From Hydrogenovibrio sp. UBA654 (GTDB taxonomy: Bacteria; Pseudomonadota; Gammaproteobacteria; Thiomicrospirales; Thiomicrospiraceae), in NCBI GenBank assembly GCA_002299585.1, contig DBOE01000076.1, positions 1 through 40,255 of the forward strand: 40,255 bases of DNA, in the 5' to 3' direction. Below, in pieces: positions 8,329 to 16,938 of the stretch. The position numbers were made by a program, and so were the translations under genes. How positions within the stretch are numbered: the stretch's first letter is position 1; the number at the start of each line of letters is the position of its first letter. The notes under the pieces were generated by a model. The model was not told the origin of the DNA and did no database searches. It saw only the letters and a program-made list of their open reading frames with translations.

Positions 8329-8345
8329 TGGCTTAATTCATGCTT
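8329..8345 (+). promoter_or_regulatory. Sigma-54 promoter of the PilZ gene
   Basis: TTGGCTTAATTCATGCT has GG and GC at the exact -24/-12 spacing, although the middle A/C of TGGCAC is replaced by T/T. The predicted start is near 8356, giving a leader of about 124 nt that contains a small GAGC-AAA-GCTC hairpin at 8430-8440. Orientation and position fit the downstream PilZ gene. Confidence 0.65.
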
Positions 8346-8479
8346 TAAATTAAATTGAGGCCTTTGCACGAGGGAGACACGAGATAAAAATAAGATAAAT
8401 TTTAACTATTTTTAGCGGTGAATTCTCTCGAGCAAAGCTCTCAAATTATTAGATTAAATAAATAAATAAAGTTGAGAAT

Positions 8480-9052
8480 ATGGGTACCAAAAATAATCGT
8501 TCTTTTTTCAGAATTAATGCCATGGTTCAATGTGGATACAGAGTATTAACTACAGAAGAAGCCTTAAATAAAAAATATCCTTCTGCTATAGATGCAAATT
8601 ATATTGAAGAGTATTTTTTAGAAGATTTTAATCAATTAGATCAACAAATAAAAGCTATTGTTATTGAAATTGGCCAAAAAAGTCACCTTCTTGCCAAGGC
8701 TCTTTCTAATTTAAATAGTAAAATAAACTTTATGGCACAAACAGTTGATGTTAAACAACTTTCCAACATCCTCCCTACTAAAATGGTTAATCTAAGTGCT
8801 GGAGGGATCCAACTAAAAATTGAGGGCAAAATTGATTTAACTAATAAAGTAGAAATTTTACTACAGTTATCTACTGATGAACCCCCCATTATAACTCTAT
8901 GTGATATAGTAAATCTTTCTAAAAAACAAGATGGTTCTACATTAACCTCATTAAAATATGGTTCAATTTCAGAAGATGATAGAAGAAAACTTATTTATTT
9001 CGTTCAAAATAAAGAAATTGAGTTCGCATATAAAAATAAAAACGATAGTTAA
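8480..9052 (+). CDS. Atypical PilZ-domain (c-di-GMP effector) protein
   Basis: This 190-residue protein probably links c-di-GMP to motility. The two c-di-GMP-binding signatures are visible: RSFFR (RxxxR, R7-R11) near the start and NLSAGG (NxSxxG, N104-G109). They are 93 residues apart, with a helical insert (about residues 35-95) between them; in ordinary PilZ domains they are about 25-30 apart. This matches the atypical tPilZ group (as in Xanthomonas XCC6012), except that both motifs are kept. Pseudomonas has a PilZ gene (flgZ) at the same place after flgMN, but that protein is YcgR-like, so I do not use the symbol. The stop codon lies in the first bases of a MITE, so the C-terminus may have been altered by its insertion. 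Confidence 0.8.
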   Translation: MGTKNNRSFFRINAMVQCGYRVLTTEEALNKKYPSAIDANYIEEYFLEDFNQLDQQIKAIVIEIGQKSHLLAKALSNLNSKINFMAQTVDVKQLSNILPTKMVNLSAGGIQLKIEGKIDLTNKVEILLQLSTDEPPIITLCDIVNLSKKQDGSTLTSLKYGSISEDDRRKLIYFVQNKEIEFAYKNKNDS

Positions 9053-9213
9053 GGAGCCACTGAATAGCCGCGATTAGAATTTTGCTAAGAAAAAATATGC
9101 GTCATGTTTCGTTAAATGCGTCGTAATAGCTAGCTATTGCGTCGAAGTTAACGAAAGTTGTCGTTCATTTTAGCCATTAAAAAATAATTGGCAGTTGTTC
9201 AGAGGTTCCTTAA
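9049..9213. mobile_element. 165-bp hairpin MITE-like element
   Basis: The left end TTAAGGAGCCACTGAA is matched in inverted form by TTCAGAGGTTCCTTAA at the right end. The exact centre is the palindrome AATAGCTAGCTATT (9125-9138). The arms pair imperfectly almost throughout, for example CGTTAA and GCGTCG on the left with the inverted copies on the right. It carries no ORF. TTAA flanks both sides and may be the target duplication or part of the ends. It lies between convergent genes and supplies the stop codon of the PilZ gene; its transcript could fold into one long hairpin. Confidence 0.75.
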
Positions 9214-9230
9214 GGAGCCACTTAAGGAGC
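9210..9230 (+). repeat. Tandem partial copies of the MITE end
   Basis: Right after the element, TTAAGGAGCCACTTAAGGAGC repeats its left terminus twice: one copy of 13 bases, then one of 9. The second stops three bases from the cysS stop codon. This suggests repeated insertion or slippage at the same site. Confidence 0.6.
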
Positions 9231-9232
9231 TT

Positions 9233-10603
9233 CTAGGTTCTCCGCCAACTAGTTCCTTCCGAAGAATCAAGCAATTCTATCTTATTTTTTAACAACTCAT
9301 CTCTTATTTCATCAGAGCGAGAAAATTTTTTATTTTTTCTCGCCTCTGCTCGCTCTGCAATTAAAGATAGTATTTTGTGTTCTGTGAACTTAGAGTTACT
9401 TGGCTGTGATTTAAAAAAAATAGTCGCTTCTTGCTCTAATAAGCCTATTTGATTGGCTAATTTCTTTAATAAAGTTGCTAATCCCTTAGAGTTGGTTTTA
9501 TTTACTTCCTTTGCCAATTCAAACAATACCGACAAAGCTTGCGGAGTATTAAAATCATCGTTCATCGCTACAATAAACTGTTTTTCAAAAATAGAATTTT
9601 CAATACATTCTTCACGAGGTTTAACTAATTCTAACGCTGAATACAATCTACTTATACTCGCCTTAGCTAGATCCAAATTTTCTGTCGAATAATTAACTGG
9701 GCTACGATAATGACTAGCTAATAAAAAGTACCTAATTACTTCAGGGTGATATTTTTTAATAACCTCACCAATAGTAAAGAAATTACCCAAAGATTTAGAC
9801 ATTTTTTCATCATCTATGCGTACAAATCCGCAATGAATCCAAGTATTAACAAATTTTTCACCCGTTGCACATTCTGACTGAACTATTTCATTTTCATGAT
9901 GTGGAAAGGTTAAATCCATACCCCCCCCATGAATATCAAAATGATTTCCTAAACATTTAGTTGCCATTGCTGAACACTCAATATGCCAACCAGGTCGTCC
10001 ATTGCCCCAAGCAGAGTTCCATGCTGGTTCATTAGCTTTTGCAGATTTCCATAAAACAAAATCAAGTGGATCTTTTTTAGCCACATTTATTTCAACTCTT
10101 GCCCCAGCATCTAGCTCATCAACATTTTTGCCAGACAACCTACCATACTCATTCGCAGACTTAACACTAAAATATACATCGCCATTATCTGCCTGATAAG
10201 CATGCCCCTTATCAACTAGCTTCGTAATCATTACCTCAATTTCTTGTATATTATCAGTGGCTCTAGGTTCTTCATCTGGGCAAAGTACATTCAAAGCCTT
10301 TTCATCTTCATGCATAGCATCAATAAAACGAGCAGTTAGAGTTTGAATATCTTCTTTATTTTCTAAAGCTCGGTTAATTATTCTGTCATCAATATCAGTA
10401 ATATTACGTACATAATTAACTTCATAACCAAGGTTTCTTAAGTGCCTAACAATAGTGTCGAAAACTACCATTACCCTTGCATGGCCTATATGACAAAAAT
10501 CATAAACAGTCATGCCACAGACATAAATACCAACTTTATTTTCATCTATCGATTTAAATATCTCTTTACTACCAGTTTCTGTATTAAATATTTGTAAACT
10601 CAT
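9233..10603 (-). CDS. cysS: Cysteine--tRNA ligase
   Basis: CysS charges tRNA-Cys in the cytoplasm. The 456-residue protein is close to the E. coli length (461). Visible motifs are the first zinc cysteine in YVCGMTVYD (C29), HIGH (residues 38-41), the zinc/active-site region WHIECSAMA with HHENE, and KMSKSLGNF. The C-terminus ends GTSWRRT, the family's conserved ending, so the protein is complete despite the repeats three bases from its stop. The start ATG overlaps the glnS stop by one base (TAATG), showing translational coupling. Confidence 0.97.
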   Translation of the reverse strand: MSLQIFNTETGSKEIFKSIDENKVGIYVCGMTVYDFCHIGHARVMVVFDTIVRHLRNLGYEVNYVRNITDIDDRIINRALENKEDIQTLTARFIDAMHEDEKALNVLCPDEEPRATDNIQEIEVMITKLVDKGHAYQADNGDVYFSVKSANEYGRLSGKNVDELDAGARVEINVAKKDPLDFVLWKSAKANEPAWNSAWGNGRPGWHIECSAMATKCLGNHFDIHGGGMDLTFPHHENEIVQSECATGEKFVNTWIHCGFVRIDDEKMSKSLGNFFTIGEVIKKYHPEVIRYFLLASHYRSPVNYSTENLDLAKASISRLYSALELVKPREECIENSIFEKQFIVAMNDDFNTPQALSVLFELAKEVNKTNSKGLATLLKKLANQIGLLEQEATIFFKSQPSNSKFTEHKILSLIAERAEARKNKKFSRSDEIRDELLKNKIELLDSSEGTSWRRT

Positions 10604-12270
10604 TACTTGCTCCAGGTATCTCTTAGTGCAATAGTTTTATTAAATACCAGCTCTTTAGATTTATTATCACGACAAAAATAACCCTCTCTTTCAAACTGAT
10701 AAGCCTGTTCAGCAACCGCATTTTGCATACTAGGTTCAACAAAACCATTTTTGACAACTAAAGAATCAGGGTTAATAACCTCTGCAAAATTTTCTGCTTT
10801 AATCGGGTTTTCAATATTAAATAGCCTATCATATAGATTGAACTGTGCATTAACAGCAGTAGTTGCCTCAACAAAATGAATAACCCCGTTTACTCGCCTA
10901 CCATCACTAGGGTTTTTACCTAAGGTTGCCAGATCATAACTACAGTAGATGGTAGTAATTTCATTATTTTTGTCTATATCAAATCTTTCGGCTTTAATTA
11001 CATAAGAGTTTCGTAACCTAACTTCTTTACCTATAGCCAATCTTTTCCATTTTTTATTTGGAGCGGTTTCAATAAAATCTGCCTTATCAATATAAAGCTC
11101 ACTACTAAAATGAATTTCTCTTTTGCCCATAGTTTCATCTTGTGAATGTTTGGGGGCTTGGATTTTTTCTACTCCAGCGTTCATATAATTTTCAATAATA
11201 ACTTTTATTGGCTCAATAACTGCCATGGTTCTTGGTGCAATCAAATTCAAATCATCGCGCACCGATGCTTCTAAAACAGACATCTCTGTCATGCTATCAA
11301 CCTTAGATATACCTATTCTCTCAGCAAAATTTCTAATAGAACGTGGCGTATACCCCCTTCTTCTCATGCCAGATATAGTTGGCATTCTAGGATCATCCCA
11401 TCCTGAAACTAAATCATCCTCCACTAGCTGTTGTAACTTGCGCTTTGACATTACGGTATAGGCTAAATTTAACCGCGAAAACTCATACTGATGCGGACGA
11501 TTTGGCTTATTAAATTCATCAATATGTTCCAACAGCCAATCATACAAACGGCGATTATCTTGAAATTCTAAAGTACATAGTGAATGAGTGATATTTTCTA
11601 TCGCATCAGATAAACAATGAGCAAAATCATACATAGGATAAATACACCAATCATCTCCTGTTTGGTGATGATGAGCAAATTTAATCCGATACATCGCAGG
11701 ATCACGCATACACATAAAGCTAGAAGACATATTTATTTTGGCTCTTAGAACACACTGACCCTCTTTATATTCACCCGATGACATTTTTTTAAAATGCTCT
11801 AAATTCTCTTCTACACTAGTGTCCCTATAAGGGCTGTTTTTACCAGACTCAGTCAAATTTCCACGCAATTGTTTAATTTCATCAGCACTAGAAAAATCAA
11901 CAAAAGCCAAGCCTTTTTCAATCAACTCTATTGCATAAGCATAAAACTTAGCAAAATAATTAGAAGAAAAATTACTCTCACCTGCCCACCCAAAACCAAG
12001 CCAACTAATATCTTTTTTTATAGACCCCACAAACTCTATGTCTTCTTTAGTAGGGTTAGTATCATCAAAACGCAGGTTGCATTTTCCATCATAATCCTCG
12101 GCTAAACCAAAATTTAAACAAATTGATTTAGCATGGCCTATATGCAGATAACCATTAGGCTCTGGCGGAAATCTAGTCTTTATAGTATTATGAAGCTGTT
12201 GTGATAAATCTTTATCGATAATATTACGGATAAAATTTGTTGGTTTATCAACTACCACTACTTGACTCAT
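10603..12270 (-). CDS. glnS: Glutamine--tRNA ligase
   Basis: GlnS charges tRNA-Gln directly. The 555-residue protein matches the E. coli length (554). It has the class I motifs FPPEPNGYLHIGHAKSI (HIGH at 43-46) and VMSKRKL (the KMSKS equivalent of GlnS/GluS). The sequence DWCIYPMYDFAHCLSD and the C-terminal anticodon-binding beta-barrels are typical. It is the first gene of glnS-cysS and diverges from ppiA-ppiB-lpxH. Pseudomonas has the same four-gene arrangement of lpxH, ppiB, glnS and cysS. Confidence 0.97.
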   Translation of the reverse strand: MSQVVVVDKPTNFIRNIIDKDLSQQLHNTIKTRFPPEPNGYLHIGHAKSICLNFGLAEDYDGKCNLRFDDTNPTKEDIEFVGSIKKDISWLGFGWAGESNFSSNYFAKFYAYAIELIEKGLAFVDFSSADEIKQLRGNLTESGKNSPYRDTSVEENLEHFKKMSSGEYKEGQCVLRAKINMSSSFMCMRDPAMYRIKFAHHHQTGDDWCIYPMYDFAHCLSDAIENITHSLCTLEFQDNRRLYDWLLEHIDEFNKPNRPHQYEFSRLNLAYTVMSKRKLQQLVEDDLVSGWDDPRMPTISGMRRRGYTPRSIRNFAERIGISKVDSMTEMSVLEASVRDDLNLIAPRTMAVIEPIKVIIENYMNAGVEKIQAPKHSQDETMGKREIHFSSELYIDKADFIETAPNKKWKRLAIGKEVRLRNSYVIKAERFDIDKNNEITTIYCSYDLATLGKNPSDGRRVNGVIHFVEATTAVNAQFNLYDRLFNIENPIKAENFAEVINPDSLVVKNGFVEPSMQNAVAEQAYQFEREGYFCRDNKSKELVFNKTIALRDTWSK

Positions 12271-12306
12271 CTCTAATAACCTATTTAAAAAATACTTAAG
12301 CGAATA

Positions 12307-12315
12307 ATTATAACA
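12307..12315 (-). promoter_or_regulatory. Extended -10 promoter for glnS-cysS
   Basis: The minus strand reads TGTTATAAT, an extended -10 (TGnTATAAT) with no good -35. The predicted start is near 12300, about 30 bases before the glnS ATG. Confidence 0.5.
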
Positions 12316-12375
12316 TTATCAGTTTTTTTTAGCTAAAATACACCATAACTTTTAATATTCAAAAGAGAAAGAGCT

Positions 12376-12996
12376 ATGTTTAAAAAACCTACCTTATACA
12401 TTATGGCATCATTATTATTTGTAATGTCCTGCTCAACAACAGCACAAGAAAATAATTCAGCACAGGTAAAACTAGAAACGAACAAAGGTGAGATAATTTT
12501 AGAGCTAAATTACTATAAAGCCCCCAAAAGTGTCGAAAATTTCTTACGCTATGTTGATGAAGGTTTTTATAATGGTACTATTTTTCACCGAGTAATTCCC
12601 AATTTTATGGTACAAGGCGGTGGGTTTACTAGCGACTTTAATAAAAAGAAAACTCATAACCCTATACAAAATGAAGCCTATAATGGCCTTAAAAATAGAA
12701 TCGGTAGCATTGCCATGGCAAGAACTAATGACCCTCATTCAGCAACCGCTCAATTTTTTATCAATGTATCACAAAATACTTTTTTAGATTTTAGAGAAAA
12801 AACTCCTCGTGGTTGGGGATATACCGTATTTGGTAAAGTAATTAAAGGCATGAAAATAGTAAACAAAATTAGGCTAATACAAACTGGCTATAAAAATGGT
12901 ATGAAAGATGTGCCACAAGAAAATATAATCATCTTAAAAGCTACTCATATTAAAGGCATGAGCTATAAAGATATAAAAAATAAGGAGAAAAAATAA
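12376..12996 (+). CDS. ppiA: Cyclophilin-type peptidyl-prolyl isomerase, exported
   Basis: This is a cyclophilin that catalyses proline cis-trans isomerisation in the periplasm. The 206-residue protein has a hydrophobic leader (about 6-18) ending VMSC, which may be a lipobox with a poor -2 residue; otherwise it is an ordinary signal sequence. The cyclophilin domain (about 30-195) contains GTIFHRVIPNFMVQGGG, with the catalytic arginine, and TAQFFINVSQN. It lies two bases before the second cyclophilin gene, suggesting a tandem duplication in which one copy is exported. The symbol reflects the periplasmic form. Confidence 0.88.
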   Translation: MFKKPTLYIMASLLFVMSCSTTAQENNSAQVKLETNKGEIILELNYYKAPKSVENFLRYVDEGFYNGTIFHRVIPNFMVQGGGFTSDFNKKKTHNPIQNEAYNGLKNRIGSIAMARTNDPHSATAQFFINVSQNTFLDFREKTPRGWGYTVFGKVIKGMKIVNKIRLIQTGYKNGMKDVPQENIIILKATHIKGMSYKDIKNKEKK

Positions 12997-12998
12997 AC

Positions 12999-13505
12999 AT
13001 GACACAAATAGTTTTTAAAACCAACAAAGGTGATATCACCATTAAAGTTGACCACGAAAATGCCCCTATAGGAGCGGAAAATTTTGTGCATTATGCTATG
13101 GAAGGATTTTATAACGGCACTATTTTTCATCGCATAATACCTAATTTTATGGTTCAAGGCGGAGGCATGTTACCAGGTATGGAAGAAAAATCTGCGGGAC
13201 AATCTATTGAAAATGAAGCTGATAATGGTTTAAAAAATGTTCGTGGTTCACTTTCTTACGCACGAACACAAGATCCACATTCCGCAACTACCCAATTTTT
13301 TATGAACCTAGTTGATAACCAGTCTTTAGACCATACAGCTAAAAATGAATATAGCTGGGGTTATGCCGTATTTGGCAAAATAACTGATGGTATTGAAGTT
13401 CTCGATGAGATGGCAAAAGTAAAAACCACAAGTAGCCTAGGGCATCAAGATGTTCCTGTTGATGATATAATAATAAAAGACACTATAGTTACAGAAGACG
13501 ATTAA
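12999..13505 (+). CDS. ppiB: Cyclophilin-type peptidyl-prolyl isomerase B, cytoplasmic
   Basis: This is a cytoplasmic cyclophilin without a leader, 168 residues (E. coli PpiB has 164). Motifs are GTIFHRIIPNFMVQGGG, NGLKNVRGSLSYARTQDPHSATTQFFMN and WGYAVFGKITDG. It follows the exported copy by two bases and precedes lpxH by five, so the three are probably co-transcribed. The ppiB-lpxH pairing is conserved in many gammaproteobacteria. Confidence 0.94.
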   Translation: MTQIVFKTNKGDITIKVDHENAPIGAENFVHYAMEGFYNGTIFHRIIPNFMVQGGGMLPGMEEKSAGQSIENEADNGLKNVRGSLSYARTQDPHSATTQFFMNLVDNQSLDHTAKNEYSWGYAVFGKITDGIEVLDEMAKVKTTSSLGHQDVPVDDIIIKDTIVTEDD

Positions 13506-13510
13506 TAATT

Positions 13511-14260
13511 ATGCTGGAACAGGTGATAATCACCGCTGATGTTCACCTAGTCCCAGATATAGACAATAAAAACCATCCCATAAATCAAAACTTCTACCAT
13601 TTTCTAACAGCAACCGCATCACAAGCTAAAGAACTATATATAATCGGCGATCTATTTGAAATTTGGGTTGGTGATGATATAAATATTGCTGAATATCAAA
13701 CAGTTATAAATCTACTAAAACAACTCACCGATAAGGGTTTAAAAATTTACCTAATGTATGGCAATCGTGACTTTCTAATGGGCAAAAAATTTTGGAAAGC
13801 TACTGGTATAGTAAAACTTAACGAACCAACCATAATCAAAAAAAACGGTATTAGTATTATACTTGTACACGGTGATCATCTTTGCACAGACGATAAACCA
13901 TACCAAAAAATGCGTCGCTTATTTAGGAACAAAATGATTCAGTGGTTTTTTTTTAAACTCCCAAAAACAAAACGCATAGCCATTGGCGAAAAAATGCGCC
14001 AACAATCACAACAAAAAAGTTCAAAAAAACCAAATAATATAATGGATGTAAACCAACAAGCAGTAATAAAATTATTTAACCAACACCCAAGTTGTAACCA
14101 TTTAATCCACGGTCACACGCATCAACCAGCAAAATATGAATTTATTTTAGACAACAAATCAAAGCACCGATGGGTACTAGGAGACTGGAGGCCAGAAGCC
14201 AAATACATAGTAATAACCCCACAAATACAATTTAAAAACACTGAAAAAGACGCCTTATAA
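13511..14260 (+). CDS. lpxH: UDP-2,3-diacylglucosamine diphosphatase LpxH
   Basis: LpxH removes UMP from UDP-2,3-diacylglucosamine to give lipid X in lipid A synthesis, at the inner membrane. The 249-residue protein has all the calcineurin-like metal motifs: DVHL (D10, H12), GDLFEIWVGDD, GNRDF, HGDHLCTDD and HGHTHQPA. Length is typical (E. coli 240). The stop codon abuts the end of the convergent tpm gene with no space for a terminator. Confidence 0.95.
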   Translation: MLEQVIITADVHLVPDIDNKNHPINQNFYHFLTATASQAKELYIIGDLFEIWVGDDINIAEYQTVINLLKQLTDKGLKIYLMYGNRDFLMGKKFWKATGIVKLNEPTIIKKNGISIILVHGDHLCTDDKPYQKMRRLFRNKMIQWFFFKLPKTKRIAIGEKMRQQSQQKSSKKPNNIMDVNQQAVIKLFNQHPSCNHLIHGHTHQPAKYEFILDNKSKHRWVLGDWRPEAKYIVITPQIQFKNTEKDAL

Positions 14261-14887
14261 CTAACTAAGCAAGTAAACTTTTTCTACCATTTCAACACTA
14301 TTTATTACCGAATTCACTTGCTCTAACTTTACGACCTTATAATTCTCTGCATATAACTCCAAAACCTCTTGCTCTGTCACTGAAAAAGGTGGCCCTGCCA
14401 TTTTTGACTGCTCATATTCCATAGTAATTAATAATATTGGTGCTTGCTCTGGCAAAATTTTAAATAAATGCTCTACATATTCCTGACGCATTTGTTTGGG
14501 CAGAGCAATGAGTGCCGCGCGATCATAAACTGCACTAACGCCTGCACAATCTTGATTGGTTAGTTGAAAAAAATCACCTTGGTAAAGCTGGATATTATCG
14601 GATTCACTCACCTGAAAAACAGTATGTTTAATTTCATTTACTTGGCGTTTGTTTTCGATAAAAAAATCTTTTACCGCATCGCCACTTAACTCAATTCCAA
14701 AAACATCATGCCCCTGCTCTTGCAACCAAAGCATGTCTATACTTTTGCCACACAAGGGTACTAGCACCTGCGTATTTTTTTTTATAGCTAACTTATGCCA
14801 AAAACTCATTAAATGTTGATTGGTTACTGTTTGATTAAAGCCAATTTGCTTATCTTTCCAGCGTTTATGCCAAAATAATGTTTCCAT
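14261..14887 (-). CDS. tpm: Thiopurine S-methyltransferase
   Basis: This SAM-dependent methyltransferase belongs to the TPMT family, which acts on thiopurines and on selenium and tellurium compounds. The 208-residue protein starts METLFWHKRWKDKQIGFNQ, the family signature. The SAM-binding segment VLVPLCGKSIDMLWLQEQG follows, then FGIELS and YDRAALIALP. Length matches Pseudomonas Tpm (about 218). It is monocistronic, converges on lpxH, and diverges from the thioredoxin-like gene across 72 bases. The natural substrate cannot be told from sequence. Confidence 0.92.
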   Translation of the reverse strand: METLFWHKRWKDKQIGFNQTVTNQHLMSFWHKLAIKKNTQVLVPLCGKSIDMLWLQEQGHDVFGIELSGDAVKDFFIENKRQVNEIKHTVFQVSESDNIQLYQGDFFQLTNQDCAGVSAVYDRAALIALPKQMRQEYVEHLFKILPEQAPILLITMEYEQSKMAGPPFSVTEQEVLELYAENYKVVKLEQVNSVINSVEMVEKVYLLS

Positions 14888-14928
14888 AATCTACCTCTAT
14901 AATAAATTTATAAGCTGCTTTTCTGAAT

Positions 14929-14934
14929 TATAAT
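14929..14934 (+). promoter_or_regulatory. Possible -10 box for the thioredoxin-like gene
   Basis: TATAAT, with TTTATA 16 bases upstream, lies about 25 bases before the ATG at 14960 in the gap divergent from tpm. It is plausible as a sigma-70 promoter, but the DNA is AT-rich. Confidence 0.35.
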
Positions 14935-14959
14935 ACTGCCAACTCACTGGAACTATATC

Positions 14960-15493
14960 ATGCCTCACCAAAAACAACAAAGCACACAATACAAAGCATT
15001 TTTTAAAAAAAACTGGGTACAAAATATTCTCTGGCTATTAGCCTTACTTGCCATATTTTTAGTTCTAAGACCTTTTATGCAAGGTGATGTAGCACAGGGG
15101 CAAGCCCCTAGTTTTATTGCTAAAACAATTACCGGCGAGACCATAAACTTAGCCGATTTTAAAGGCGAACCTGTCTTAATTCATTTTTGGGCTACTTGGT
15201 GCCCTATTTGTGAACTTGAATTAGACGGTATTGAAGAAGTTGCTAAAAGCTATAAGCTAATAAAAATAGCTACTAATTCTGGCACTGATGAAGAATTATT
15301 AGCTTATGCCAAAGAAAATAATATGGTTGCAAGCACCATAATTAACGATAGTGATAGCAAATTAATGCAATTATATGGAGCAAAAGCCGTTCCTGCCAGT
15401 TTTATGCTTGATAAAAATGGAGAAATTAAATTTATTGAAGTTGGCTTTACTACCAGCTATGGACTAAAAACTAGATTATGGAGCTTAAAGTAA
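14960..15493 (+). CDS. Membrane-anchored thioredoxin-like disulfide oxidoreductase (ScsD/TlpA type)
   Basis: This is a periplasm-facing thioredoxin-fold protein of 177 residues. A single membrane anchor (about 21-38) is followed by an AhpC/TSA-TlpA-like domain (about 48-177). The active site is FWATWCPICELEL, a CPIC motif with C81 and C84, and the cis-proline loop is AVPASF. The sequence resembles the protein disulfide oxidoreductases grouped with ScsD and DsbE. Whether it reduces cytochrome c apoproteins, copper-stressed proteins or something else is not visible. It lies 13 bases before a DASS transporter gene and is probably co-transcribed with it. Confidence 0.85.
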   Translation: MPHQKQQSTQYKAFFKKNWVQNILWLLALLAIFLVLRPFMQGDVAQGQAPSFIAKTITGETINLADFKGEPVLIHFWATWCPICELELDGIEEVAKSYKLIKIATNSGTDEELLAYAKENNMVASTIINDSDSKLMQLYGAKAVPASFMLDKNGEIKFIEVGFTTSYGLKTRLWSLK

Positions 15494-15506
15494 AAATAAA
15501 TCTATC

Positions 15507-16889
15507 ATGGAAAACAATTTAAATAAAGAATATAATTTTAGACTGACTAAGACTCGTATCATCGCTTTATTTTTAGCCCCTATTACAGCTATTATTGTTT
15601 ATTACATGATCCTATCTCAAGGAGTGCAAATAGCTGGTGCTTTAAGTATTACTATTTTTGCGGCTATATTATGGATTTCTGAAGCTCTACCTTTGCCAGT
15701 TACTGCCTTACTAATCCCTGTCGGCTTAGCTAGTGTAGGAGTATTGGAAATAAAAGAAGCCTATACCCCATTTGGAAATTCTGTACTATTTTTAGTTTTA
15801 GGAGGTTATGCTTTAGCAGTTGCCGTTGAAAAAAACAAAGTCGATCGTTGGATTGCTCAACACATATTAGGCTTATCAGGAGATAAAACTATTGGGCTAT
15901 TTGCTGCGATTATGGCAACTTCAGCAGTGCTTTCAATGCTTATTTCCAACACTGCAACAACAGCCCTACTAATACCTGTTGCTATTGGCATCTTAGCAAA
16001 ACAGGCTATGGATGCCAACCTTTCTAGAATACTCTTATTAGGAGTTGCCTACGGAGCAAGTATAGGCGGGGTAGCAACCATTACAGGTACTGCTCCTAAT
16101 GCCATTGCTGCAGGATTACTCGATATTAGTTTTTTGCAATGGATAGGTTATGGCTTACCAATAAGCATAACCATGCTAATAGTCGCCATGCCTATTCTTT
16201 GGTGGACATACCGACCAACACTAAAAAAACTTAATCTCGAAACAAAAGAAAAACTTCCTCTTACAAAAAATGGTAAAAAAACCATTATTGTCGTAGCCAT
16301 CATTCTTTCATTATGGTTGTTTGGCAGTTTTATCGGAAATATTTTTTCTTTACCTTCTGCAATATTTAGCTCCGCTTCTGTTGCAATTATGGCTGTTGCA
16401 TTATTAATATTAGCCGGCTGTGTCAATTGGAAAACACTAGAAAAAGGTATTCACTGGGGGGTATTGATTTTACTTGGCGGTGGATTGACACTAGGCCATG
16501 GACTCACAGAATCTGGTGCTGCTAATTGGTTAGCAAGTTTACTAGTATCAAGTACTGGTGATTTACCGATGTTCGTACTACTTCTTGTTTTAGTTACCAT
16601 CGCAGTTTTTGCAACCGAACTTATCTCTAATACCGCAGTAACCGCAAAATTAGCTCCTATCCTCGTTGGTGTTGCACTACAACTCAGTTTAGAAACCAGT
16701 AGCTTGGTAATACCCGTGGCAATTGCTACCTCTATGGCTTTTATGCTACCCGTTGCGACACCCCCAAATGCTTTAGTACATGCTAGTGGCTATATAACTC
16801 AAACAGACATGATCAAAGTAGGCTTAAGACTAAACCTTGCCGCTATTTGTGTCATTACCTTCATGTTTTATTTTAATTTAGTTGGGTAA
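15507..16889 (+). CDS. DASS/SLC13-family anion (dicarboxylate or sulfate) transporter
   Basis: This is an inner-membrane sodium-coupled transporter of the divalent anion:sodium symporter family. The 460-residue protein is strongly hydrophobic, with about 11-12 membrane segments. It shows the family's two inverted SNT motifs, SNTATTALLIPVAIG and SNTAVTAKLAPILVG. Each is followed by its partner loop, TGTAPNAIAAG and VATPPNALVHASGY. These loops bind sodium and the substrate carboxylates in VcINDY. The substrate (C4-dicarboxylate, sulfate or other) cannot be decided. It follows the thioredoxin-like gene by 13 bases and uup follows 49 bases later. Confidence 0.9.
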   Translation: MENNLNKEYNFRLTKTRIIALFLAPITAIIVYYMILSQGVQIAGALSITIFAAILWISEALPLPVTALLIPVGLASVGVLEIKEAYTPFGNSVLFLVLGGYALAVAVEKNKVDRWIAQHILGLSGDKTIGLFAAIMATSAVLSMLISNTATTALLIPVAIGILAKQAMDANLSRILLLGVAYGASIGGVATITGTAPNAIAAGLLDISFLQWIGYGLPISITMLIVAMPILWWTYRPTLKKLNLETKEKLPLTKNGKKTIIVVAIILSLWLFGSFIGNIFSLPSAIFSSASVAIMAVALLILAGCVNWKTLEKGIHWGVLILLGGGLTLGHGLTESGAANWLASLLVSSTGDLPMFVLLLVLVTIAVFATELISNTAVTAKLAPILVGVALQLSLETSSLVIPVAIATSMAFMLPVATPPNALVHASGYITQTDMIKVGLRLNLAAICVITFMFYFNLVG

Positions 16890-16938
16890 AATATAGTATA
16901 AACAGGGATAATACTTTTTTTATTTACAAGAGTCATTT

